A DNA stretch of 7,020 nt. Source: Rubrobacter sp. (GTDB lineage: Bacteria > Actinomycetota > Rubrobacteria > Rubrobacterales > Rubrobacteraceae). Location: positions 1 through 7,020 of the forward strand of contig JACDFX010000084.1 in NCBI GenBank assembly GCA_013815575.1, read 5' to 3'. Numbering within the stretch: the first letter of the stretch is position 1; the number at the start of each line of letters is the position of its first letter. The notes beneath the pieces were generated by a model. The model saw only the letters and a program-made list of their open reading frames with translations, made no database searches and had not been told where the DNA came from. Below are positions 1 through 4,927 of this stretch, one piece after another. The translations under genes and the position numbers were made by a program.

Positions 1-813
1 CTCAGGCAGCGCCTCGTCGTACATTTCCCTGACAAGGTCCTCGAGGTCTTCCGGCAGCCCCTCCTGCGAACTCTCGTGCCACACCTCGAACTCCTCTGGC
101 AGGAGATCGGCGGGCGAGACGGGGGCGAGGTCGACGAGCAGCCGGTCGAGCCCAGGCACGCGGGCGCCGCGACGGGTCTCCTCCGGGTAGCCATCCCCGG
201 CCGCCGCCGCGAGGCCGGCCAGGTCCCCCTCGCGGCCGGCGTAGACGGTTACGCCTTCGAGCTCGCGGACGACGCGCTGGGTGGCGAGCGAGACGGCGCG
301 GACACTCTCTATCTCGTCACCCCACCACTCCACCCGCACGGGTGAGCGGCGGGTGCTCGGGAAGACGTCCACGATCCCACCGCGCACGGCGAACTCCCCA
401 GGACGGGAGGCCCGGTCCACCCTCTCGTAGCCGAGGCCCACGAGCCGCCCCAGGGTCTCGTCGAGCTCGATCTCCGTCCCCCCCGACAGCCCGAGCGGCG
501 CGTGCAGCGGCGTCCTCTCCATAAAGGCAAGCGGCCCCGCCACCACGAGCCGGGCCGAGGGGAATGAAGCCAGCGCCCGCTGTCGCCGCCCGACCCGCGT
601 CACGGCCGGCTCGAACACGTCCCCGAACGCGACGCCACGGGAGGGAAGATGCACTACGGGCCCGTCCGCGAAGACGGCGGCCTCGCCGGCGTAGCGCTCC
701 GCCGCCTCCTCGCTCGCGGCGAGCAGCAGCACCGGAGGCCCGGCTTTGGCCGCGAGGTAGGAGCGGATCCTGCGCGGGGCGCGCAGGATCCTCGTTCTGG
801 TCTTCTCGCTCAC
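1..813 (-). CDS. mfd: Transcription-repair coupling factor Mfd, N-terminal part (runs off the left edge)
   Basis: Mfd is a cytoplasmic DNA translocase that removes stalled RNA polymerase from damaged DNA and recruits UvrA for nucleotide excision repair. The reading frame is open for 271 codons to the window edge, so only the N-terminal UvrB-like region is seen; full-length Mfd is about 1,100-1,200 residues. The family signature is clear at residues 129-151 (GYERVD, then PGEFAVRGGIVDVFP), followed by VEWWGDEIESVR at 160-171. An earlier VGRRQRAL at 74-81 matches the usual VGRRL-type segment. The RNA polymerase-binding and helicase motifs lie outside the window. The start is GTG at 811-813: an in-frame TAG lies only four codons upstream and no better start exists. 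No Shine-Dalgarno sequence precedes it, but a -10-like TAGAAT does, which suggests a leaderless message. It is transcribed away from the thioesterase gene. Confidence 0.93.
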   Translation of the reverse strand, partial: MSEKTRTRILRAPRRIRSYLAAKAGPPVLLLAASEEAAERYAGEAAVFADGPVVHLPSRGVAFGDVFEPAVTRVGRRQRALASFPSARLVVAGPLAFMERTPLHAPLGLSGGTEIELDETLGRLVGLGYERVDRASRPGEFAVRGGIVDVFPSTRRSPVRVEWWGDEIESVRAVSLATQRVVRELEGVTVYAGREGDLAGLAAAAGDGYPEETRRGARVPGLDRLLVDLAPVSPADLLPEEFEVWHESSQEGLPEDLEDLVREMYDEALPE

Positions 814-819
814 CGAAAG

Positions 820-846
820 ATTCTACCCGCTCGCGGGCGGAATCAA
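820..846 (-). promoter_or_regulatory. Probable mfd promoter, leaderless type
   Basis: Read on the minus strand, TAGAAT (820-825) matches the bacterial -10 consensus at five of six positions and ends exactly 6 nt before the GTG start of mfd. Transcription would therefore begin at or within a base or two of the start codon. A weak -35 candidate, TTGATT (841-846), lies 15 bp further up, which is shorter than ideal. The spacer contains a small inverted repeat, CCCGC/GCGGG (826-837). The -10 spacing and the absence of a Shine-Dalgarno sequence fit leaderless mRNAs, which are common in Actinobacteria and Deinococcus. No transcript data support it here. Confidence 0.5.
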
Positions 847-965
847 CGTGATGAAGTCGAGTTCCCATGCACCTTTTACGGCTACCACGGGAGCCGCCTG
901 GCATGAGAGGCCGTCAGCTTTGAGAGAATGGATCGTCGTTGCGGGCGGGCGCGGGAGGCGGGGCG

Positions 966-1370
966 ATGGGCATGATCGAGGAATTGAACAGCCGCAGTGA
1001 GGGCGCACTGCCGGGGCTTATCGGGCTGGAGGTTGTAGGCGTGGAGGAGGGCAGCATCTCCAGCCGCTTGGAGCTGAGGGGTGAGCTTCTGGCCCCGAAC
1101 GGGTACCTGCACGCGGCGACGGTCGTGGCGCTCGCGGACACCTCTTGCGGCTACGGCACGTTCGCGAACCTTCCAGAAGGGGCGTCGGGCTTCACCACGA
1201 TAGAGTTGAAGAGCAACTTCCTTGGCACCGCCCGCGAGGGGACCATCGAGTGCGAAGCGCGGCTCGTTCACGGCGGGCAGACCACGCAGGTGTGGGATGC
1301 TACCGTTACGGGCCCGGAGAAGACCATCGCGCTCTTCCGCTGCACGCAGATGATCCTGTACCCGCGCTAG
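966..1370 (+). CDS. PaaI-like hotdog-fold thioesterase
   Basis: This is a 134-residue protein of the size and pattern of single-domain PaaI/YdiI-type hotdog thioesterases, cytoplasmic enzymes that hydrolyse acyl-CoA thioesters, usually as tetramers. Visible family features are LLAPNGYLHAATVVALAD (41-58), matching the usual N-x-x-G-x-x-H-G-G...D stretch that contains the central helix and active-site region, then FTTIELKSNFL (76-86) and RLVHGGQTTQVWDATVT (99-115). The usual HGG after the conserved histidine is HAA here (49-51). Substrate cannot be inferred. I chose ATG 966 because GGAGG at 954-958 precedes it by 7 nt; ATG 972 is in frame and possible, and a GTG-type extension upstream to 939 is unlikely. 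It diverges from mfd, and its stop overlaps that of the convergent EamA gene by four bases. Confidence 0.85.
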   Translation: MGMIEELNSRSEGALPGLIGLEVVGVEEGSISSRLELRGELLAPNGYLHAATVVALADTSCGYGTFANLPEGASGFTTIELKSNFLGTAREGTIECEARLVHGGQTTQVWDATVTGPEKTIALFRCTQMILYPR

Positions 1371-2254
1371 TGGGCCGGGGCTTTTCCGGCCTTCCCGAGA
1401 CCGATACCCGTGATGAGGACGACGCTGCAGAGGATTATCGCCAGTCCGACGATGGTGCCCAACCCGACTGGCTCGCCGAGGAAGAGGACCCCGAAGATCA
1501 AACCGAAGACCGGCACGATGAGCGTGACGGTGGAGGTCGCGGTGGGACCCGCGCTGGCGATGAGGTAGAAGAACAGCAGGTACGCGACGGCCGTGGAGAG
1601 AACGGCGAGCGCCAGCACGCAGAGCGCCACCGTCACCGACGGCGTCTCACCCGGCAGGTCCGTGAGCGCTATAGGGATCATGATGCCCGCCGCTGCCGTC
1701 TGCTGTCCCACGGCGAGTGTCAACGGCGGGACACCGGCAAAGACCCGCTTGGTAAAGACCCCGCCCACCCCGTAGCAGAAGGAGGCCCCGAGCACCGCCG
1801 CGACAGAGAGCAAGACGACGGGGCTCAGGGGCAGCGGGTCCCAGCCAACCAGAACCGCGACCCCGAAGATGCCGAGCAACACGCCCACGATCTTCTTCTT
1901 CGTCAACGACTCTCCCAGCCACACGGCGGCGACGAGCGCCGTGAACAGCACGGTCGTCGAGTTCAGGATGGCGGCCAGGGAGGCGGTCAGGTGTACCTCG
2001 GACGCCGAGATCAGGGAGAACGGCACAACCGTGTTGGCGAACCCCACGAACAGGAGCGGGGCCCACAGCCCCCGCAGCTTCAATGTCCGCCGCGCGGCCA
2101 CGGCGAAGAGCCCGAGGACGAGCGCCGCCAGCCCCACGCGCAGCCCCACGAGGACGAAGGGCCCGAGCGCCGGCACGGCCACCCGGATAAACAGGAACGA
2201 CGCGCCCCAGAGCGCGCCGAGCGTCACCAGCGCCGCGAAGTCCTTGGCCGTCAA
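1367..2254 (-). CDS. EamA/DMT-family inner-membrane transporter
   Basis: This is a member of the drug/metabolite transporter superfamily with two EamA repeats and about ten predicted membrane segments. Members mostly export amino acids, other metabolites or toxic compounds. The first repeat opens with LGALWGASFLFIRVAVP (12-28) and ends with LVAAVWLGESLTKKKIVG (107-124), the typical helix-LGE-helix motif. The second repeat ends with the same pattern, VLFLGEPVGLGTIVGLAII (256-274). The tail is short and basic (GLGKAGKAPAH). I take TTG 2254 as the start, giving 295 residues, the usual family length. The frame is open further upstream to an ATG at 2365, but that would run through the alkyltransferase gene and add a non-membrane stretch. 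It starts 22 bp after that gene's stop, so the two are probably co-transcribed. Substrate is unknown. Confidence 0.88.
   Translation of the reverse strand: MTAKDFAALVTLGALWGASFLFIRVAVPALGPFVLVGLRVGLAALVLGLFAVAARRTLKLRGLWAPLLFVGFANTVVPFSLISASEVHLTASLAAILNSTTVLFTALVAAVWLGESLTKKKIVGVLLGIFGVAVLVGWDPLPLSPVVLLSVAAVLGASFCYGVGGVFTKRVFAGVPPLTLAVGQQTAAAGIMIPIALTDLPGETPSVTVALCVLALAVLSTAVAYLLFFYLIASAGPTATSTVTLIVPVFGLIFGVLFLGEPVGLGTIVGLAIILCSVVLITGIGLGKAGKAPAH
1373..1391 (+). terminator. Stem-loop just after the thioesterase stop
   Basis: GGCCGG (1373-1378) and CCGGCC (1386-1391) form a six-pair GC-only stem. In the plus-strand RNA it can be extended by two G-U pairs around a CUU loop. It begins 2 nt after the thioesterase stop codon, where a terminator is expected, but no U-tract follows. 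It also lies inside the last codons of the convergent EamA gene. A U-less hairpin terminator is plausible in a high-GC genome, but chance is also possible. Confidence 0.35.
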
Positions 2255-2276
2255 ACCGTCCCGTCCGGCGCCGCGC

Positions 2277-2792
2277 TCAAGATCCCACGCCCAAAACGCG
2301 CCGCTCGTGCTCCAGCAGCTGCTCCTTGAGGTGCAGGCCGCCGTTAAAACCGCCGAGCGAGCCATCCGCCGCTATGACCCTGTGGCAGGGCACCACAACG
2401 GGCAGCCGGTTCGTGGCGTTGGCCCGGCCGACGGCGCGGGCGGCGCCGGGACGGTCGAGCCTGTCCGCGATCTCCCCGTACGACCGCGTCTCCCCGTACG
2501 GTATGCGCGTGAGCTCCCGCCACACGGCCTTCTGCCACTCGGACCCGACGAGCGAGACCGGCACGCCGAACTCCCGCCGCTCGCCGGCGTAGTATTCCCG
2601 CAACTCCTCCCGCGCCGGTGCGGTTCGCGCCTCGTCCCGCGAGACCTCGAATCCCTCGTCCTCCAGCTCCTCCTCGACGGTGAGATTGCTGTTGCCCTCG
2701 ACGAACTTGAGGTAGATCAGGGCCCCCTCCCCGTCCACGGCTAAGGCCAACTCTCCGGCCGGCGACTCGACCGTGTCCACGTAAACGTTCAT
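2277..2792 (-). CDS. ogt: Methylated-DNA--[protein]-cysteine S-methyltransferase (Ogt/MGMT)
   Basis: This suicide DNA-repair protein transfers alkyl groups from O6-alkylguanine (and O4-alkylthymine) to its own cysteine. The active-site PCHRV is at residues 135-139 (acceptor Cys136), preceded by RAVGRANATNRLPVVV (119-134). It is followed by GSLGGFNGGLHLKEQLLEHE (144-163), all diagnostic of the C-terminal catalytic domain. The winged-helix entry QKAVWRELTRIPYGETRSYG (87-106) is also intact. The N-terminal half (1-80) is divergent, as is normal for the family. At 171 residues it is a stand-alone Ogt-type protein without the Ada regulatory domain. I prefer ATG 2792, which has GAGGAG about 8 nt upstream, over an in-frame ATG at 2825. 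It lies 37 bp after azlD and 22 bp before the EamA gene on the same strand. Confidence 0.95.
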   Translation of the reverse strand: MNVYVDTVESPAGELALAVDGEGALIYLKFVEGNSNLTVEEELEDEGFEVSRDEARTAPAREELREYYAGERREFGVPVSLVGSEWQKAVWRELTRIPYGETRSYGEIADRLDRPGAARAVGRANATNRLPVVVPCHRVIAADGSLGGFNGGLHLKEQLLEHERRVLGVGS

Positions 2793-2829
2793 GCGACCGT
2801 CTCCTCTCGACGTTCTCTCTTCCATCCGG

Positions 2830-3138
2830 TTAGCTGAAGGCCCGGGCCAGCGCGGCGGTGAGGGCGGCGAGGAAGACAGCGACGAGCACCGGCGCCCGCA
2901 GCAGGAGTGCTACCGCCGCCACCCCGACGCCGAGGGCCTTCTCGTCCAGGACCAGCGCTCCGTCTTCGCCGAAGGTCTCGGTGACCACGAGGGCCGCGAG
3001 GAGGGCTGGTGCTAGAAGCGAGATCACGGCGTTCGCCCGAGGCGGGAGCTCTCTTCCTCCGACGAGCACGGGCCCGGAGGCCTTGATGGCCGCGTTCGCC
3101 AGGGCGACCGTGAGGATCGTAAGCCAGAGAGTCGTCAA
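2830..3138 (-). CDS. azlD: AzlD-family small subunit of a branched-chain amino-acid exporter
   Basis: This 102-residue protein is almost entirely hydrophobic, with about four membrane segments, matching the small AzlD subunit that works with AzlC to export branched-chain amino acids and analogues. The family pattern appears in the helix around residues 5-16, then ASGPVLVGGRELPPRANAVI (20-39), where a conserved loop enters the second helix, and LLAPALLAALVV (41-52). The start is TTG at 3136-3138, overlapping the azlC stop as TTGA. No ATG or GTG is nearby, and an AGGAGG at 3144-3149 supports this start. The overlap implies translational coupling with azlC. Confidence 0.88.
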   Translation of the reverse strand: MTTLWLTILTVALANAAIKASGPVLVGGRELPPRANAVISLLAPALLAALVVTETFGEDGALVLDEKALGVGVAAVALLLRAPVLVAVFLAALTAALARAFS

Positions 3139-3821
3139 GACGTCCTCCTCAAGCCGAGAAGCGCGGCGGCGCAGGCGGCTATCACGGGCACGCCCGGGGG
3201 TGCTACGGGGACGAGCAAGAGCGCCAGCGCCGCTGCGATGAGCGCCACGGTGACGGCGGATCTACCGCCGCGAAGCTCTGACACGAGCAGGACGAGGAAG
3301 AAGGCGGGGAAGATGGCGTCGAGGCCAAACCTCTCCGGGTTCCCGACAAAATCTCCGCCGAGCACGCCGGCGGCCGTGCCCCCGAGCCAGGCCGCGACCT
3401 GCGGGGCCGTCGCGCCGATCATGAACTCGCGGTCGAACCGGCCCCCGCCCCGGTTCGCCATGGCCCACGAGGTGTCTAACACCGTCTGGCCCTCTAGCGC
3501 GCGCCTCAACGGACCACCCTTGAGGTAAGGCCCGACCGCGAGCCCCATCGGCCCGAAGCGGGCGTTCAGGAGTATGGCGGCGACGATGGCCGCGAAGGGT
3601 CCCCCGCCGGAGCCCAGGACGGCCGCCACCGCGAACTGGGCCGACGCGGAACAGATAACTACGGACGAGGCGATCGCGACCAGCGACCCCCAGCCCAGGG
3701 AGCCGGCGAGAACCCCGAAAGAGACACCCACCACCCCCGTCACCAGAGCGAACGGAAGGGCGGCCCTGGCCCCGGCGTAGTACCGCTCCCGCCCGGCCGC
3801 CCGCTCCCCGCTCATCTCCAT
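3135..3821 (-). CDS. azlC: AzlC-family large subunit of a branched-chain amino-acid exporter
   Basis: This is a 228-residue membrane protein with five to seven predicted hydrophobic segments, the normal size for AzlC. With AzlD it forms an exporter for branched-chain amino acids and their toxic analogues (AzlCD, YgaZH type). Family landmarks are ALPFALVTGVVGVSFGVLAG (21-40), the small-residue segment SSVVICSASAQFAVAAVL (52-69), LLNARFGPMGLAVGPYL (84-100), where LN-R is conserved, and TSWAMAN (118-124). These are followed by DAIFPAFFLVLLV (168-180). The start is ATG 3821 or the in-frame ATG 3815. An AGGAGG near 3845-3850 is too far from either (about 21 nt or more) to decide. It is 49 bp after the ABM-domain gene and overlaps azlD by 4 bp. 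Confidence 0.9.
   Translation of the reverse strand: MEMSGERAAGRERYYAGARAALPFALVTGVVGVSFGVLAGSLGWGSLVAIASSVVICSASAQFAVAAVLGSGGGPFAAIVAAILLNARFGPMGLAVGPYLKGGPLRRALEGQTVLDTSWAMANRGGGRFDREFMIGATAPQVAAWLGGTAAGVLGGDFVGNPERFGLDAIFPAFFLVLLVSELRGGRSAVTVALIAAALALLLVPVAPPGVPVIAACAAALLGLRRTS
3144..3149 (-). promoter_or_regulatory. Strong ribosome-binding site that fixes the azlD TTG start
   Basis: On the minus strand AGGAGG lies inside the last codons of azlC (encoding the arginines near its C-terminus) and ends 5 nt before the TTG at 3138. A full-consensus site at this distance is the main reason to accept a TTG start for azlD. Confidence 0.7.
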
Positions 3822-3870
3822 CCCGGTGTTCGACTCAAGAAACCTCCTACGCCGTTATCAGCATACAGGC

Positions 3871-4176
3871 CTACGGTTCGGCGACGACCTCGTAGTGCTC
3901 GACGGTAGGTTCGAAATCGGTCAGGAACCTCCCGTCGTCCGGGTAGTATCTGGCCTTCTCCGGGTCGGTGCCGGCGAACGCCTCTATCTTCTCCATAGAC
4001 TCCCAGAACGACACCGTCAGGAAGTGTGCCTGATCTTCTTCGATCCTGCGCAAGACATACACGCCCCGATTCCCCTCCGTCGCCCGGTAGTCGGGCACGC
4101 CGGTCTCGTTGAGGTAATCCAGGTACTCCTCGGATGTCTCAGCGGCGGTCACGCCGTGCCAGATCCTCGCGATCAT
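3871..4176 (-). CDS. Small antibiotic-biosynthesis-monooxygenase (ABM) domain protein
   Basis: This 101-residue protein begins MIARIWHG and has the alternating pattern of a ferredoxin-like ABM domain. Strand 1 is at 2-8, helix 15-27, GNRGVYVLRR (35-44), HFLTVSFWES (51-60), helix 61-69, then ARYYPDDGRFL (75-85) and EHYEVV (93-98). ABM-fold proteins include quinol monooxygenases and haem-degrading enzymes, but many, including this subtype, have no known activity. I therefore assign only the fold. ATG 4176 is preceded by GGAGGG about 4-5 nt upstream. It lies 78 bp after the GNAT gene and 49 bp before azlC, on the same strand. It has no signal peptide. Confidence 0.75.
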   Translation of the reverse strand: MIARIWHGVTAAETSEEYLDYLNETGVPDYRATEGNRGVYVLRRIEEDQAHFLTVSFWESMEKIEAFAGTDPEKARYYPDDGRFLTDFEPTVEHYEVVAEP

Positions 4177-4254
4177 GCATCCCTCCAGACGTCCGCCCTA
4201 CCCATCGAAAATGCCTCCACGAACCCGAAAGCCAACCACTCCCCGCCATCGACC

Positions 4255-4836
4255 CTAGCGGGGGAACCGGTAGAACGGCAACGCAGCCCTCGTGCCCCAG
4301 AGATGCAGCAGCGCGCGCCAGAAGCCAGCTTGTCTTTCTCCACCCTCTGACGGCACGGGTAGACTCCAACCGCGCCCGGCCCGCCGGTAACCCGTCTCTT
4401 CCGGATAATCCGCGTCCGGTGCGGAGACCACCACAACCTCCAACGCCCCCAGTTCCCGGGCCAACTCGACGGTCCCGGAGTAGAGCGCCACCGCCGTTCG
4501 CCGCTCGCCAACCCACGGGTCCACGACCAGAAGCCCCAGCAGGAGCCGCTTGGACTCCGTCCTGTAGCGCACCGCCCCGAGAAGCCTTCCACCCTTTTCG
4601 GCGACGATGAACCGCTCCTCAAAGGCGACCCACCGGGGCATCCCGTTGAGCTGCAAGAGGTCAGCGACCCCGGCCTCATCCTCCGCAAGCCCCCACCGAA
4701 CCTCGATGCCGGTCTCCACCCTCTTCTCCATCCTGGAAGACCTCGCCGCCCGCCCCAGACGCCGCGCGTCAGCCTCCCGAAAAAGCTCCCGACGCCGCTC
4801 CCTCGCCAACTCGATATCCATCATCCCGTACACCAC
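4255..4836 (-). CDS. GNAT-like acetyltransferase-fold protein
   Basis: This is a protein of about 193 residues. Residues 6-40 form a charged, Arg-rich predicted helix (ELARERRRELFREADARRL) found at the N-terminus of many small actinobacterial proteins. Residues 44-158 look like a GNAT fold: AFEERFIVAEKGGRLLGAVRY (71-91) as the central strands, LLLGLLVVDPWVG (98-110) as strand 5, a helix at 113-128, LEVVVVSAP (132-140) and ETGYRRAGRGW (147-157), the usual late GNAT motif. The acetyl-CoA pyrophosphate loop, normally R/Q-x-x-G-x-G/A, is degenerate (VGERRTA), so catalysis is uncertain. Starts are tandem GTG codons at 4836 and 4833 behind a perfect GGAGGTGA; ATG 4824 and 4821 are alternatives. It is the first gene of the six-gene minus-strand run and diverges from the GntR gene. 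Substrate is unknown. Confidence 0.7.
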   Translation of the reverse strand: MVYGMMDIELARERRRELFREADARRLGRAARSSRMEKRVETGIEVRWGLAEDEAGVADLLQLNGMPRWVAFEERFIVAEKGGRLLGAVRYRTESKRLLLGLLVVDPWVGERRTAVALYSGTVELARELGALEVVVVSAPDADYPEETGYRRAGRGWSLPVPSEGGERQAGFWRALLHLWGTRAALPFYRFPR

Positions 4837-4844
4837 TCACCTCC
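4837..4844 (-). promoter_or_regulatory. Near-perfect ribosome-binding site of the GNAT gene
   Basis: GGAGGTGA on the minus strand abuts GTG 4836. The distance from GGAGG is 3 nt to GTG 4836, 6 nt to GTG 4833 and 15 nt to ATG 4824. Spacing favours GTG 4833 as the true start, one residue shorter than the annotated frame. Confidence 0.65.
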
Positions 4845-4861
4845 GGGCAAAACGCTTGCTG

Positions 4862-4893
4862 TATAATTGCCCTATTCGACTAGGACAATTATA
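4862..4893. promoter_or_regulatory. 32-bp palindrome, candidate operator of the GntR regulator
   Basis: The left arm TATAATTGCCCTA (4862-4874) is the reverse complement of the right arm TAGGACAATTATA (4881-4893) with one mismatch (C4870 against A4885). The 6-bp centre contains TCGA, so 14 of 16 pairs match. It overlaps the -10 of the GNAT promoter and both elements of the gntR promoter. GntR-family dimers bind such inverted repeats, usually upstream of their own gene. Assignment to this regulator is inference from position. Confidence 0.65.
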
Positions 4894-4895
4894 AG
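4867..4895 (+). promoter_or_regulatory. Promoter of the GntR-family regulator gene
   Basis: TTGCCC (4867-4872, four of six) and TATAAG (4890-4895, five of six) are separated by 17 bp. The start would be near 4902, giving a leader of about 26 nt with a weak AGGA ribosome site (4918-4921) 6 nt before ATG 4928. The -35 is in the left arm of the palindrome and the -10 overlaps the opposite promoter's -10, so the two polymerases should exclude each other. Confidence 0.55.
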
Positions 4896-4916
4896 TGACA
4901 TACTGTCATAGGACAA
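4888..4916 (-). promoter_or_regulatory. Promoter of the GNAT gene and probably the six-gene run
   Basis: On the minus strand a perfect -10 TATAAT (4888-4893) lies 17 bp downstream of TTGTCC (4911-4916), which matches the -35 consensus at four of six positions. Transcription would start near 4881, leaving a leader of about 45 nt. The -10 overlaps the right arm of the 32-bp palindrome, and the -35 lies in a TAGGACAAT half-site, so a bound repressor would block it. Confidence 0.65.
4896..4908. promoter_or_regulatory. Short palindrome TGACA-TAC-TGTCA in the promoter spacer
   Basis: Two perfect 5-bp arms are separated by 3 bp. The centre (4902) is also the exact centre of the 17-bp spacer of the GNAT promoter and near the predicted start point of gntR. 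The half-site differs from the TAGGACAAT element, so a second protein could bind here. It is short enough to arise by chance. Confidence 0.4.
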
Positions 4917-4925
4917 TAGGATAAT
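4909..4925 (+). repeat. Two further direct half-sites, TAGGACAAT and TAGGATAAT
   Basis: TAGGACAAT at 4909-4917 is identical to the half-site at 4881-4889, 28 bp away. TAGGATAAT at 4917-4925 differs by one base and overlaps the first by one base. With the inverted copy TAGGGCAAT (complement of 4866-4874) the gap carries four copies. The last two also cover the gntR ribosome-binding site. Confidence 0.6.
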
Positions 4926-4927
4926 CT

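Noticed and set aside
879..896. Inverted repeat CGGCT/AGCCG in the mfd-thioesterase gap
   Set aside because: It has only five pairs with an 8-nt loop in GC-rich DNA and no clear link to a promoter; likely chance.
317..904. Minus-strand open frame of 195 codons overlapping mfd
   Set aside because: It is Arg/Gly/Ala-rich and out of frame with mfd, whose diagnostic motifs lie in the other frame.
1145..2329. Long plus-strand open frame (394 codons) over the EamA gene
   Set aside because: It is antisense to a clear membrane protein, and its product is the Arg/Asp/Glu/His-rich composition expected from reading such a gene backwards. No domain or ribosome site was seen.
2255..2365. ATG start at 2365 for the EamA transporter
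   Set aside because: It would add 37 non-membrane residues encoded inside ogt. TTG 2254 gives a typical N-terminus leading straight into the first membrane helix.
1869..2744. Plus-strand open frame (291 codons) across the EamA and ogt genes
   Set aside because: It is antisense to two well-supported genes, low in complexity and without recognisable motifs; such frames are common in high-GC DNA.
4134..4688. Several open frames on both strands over the GNAT and ABM genes
   Set aside because: They are Arg/Pro/Ser-rich shadow frames; the minus-strand GNAT and ABM frames hold the recognisable protein patterns and the ribosome sites.
4862..4867. TATAAT in the left arm of the palindrome as a plus-strand -10
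   Set aside because: No -35-like hexamer lies 15-19 bp upstream; the region there is the GNAT ribosome site and start. The TATAAG at 4890 with TTGCCC fits better.
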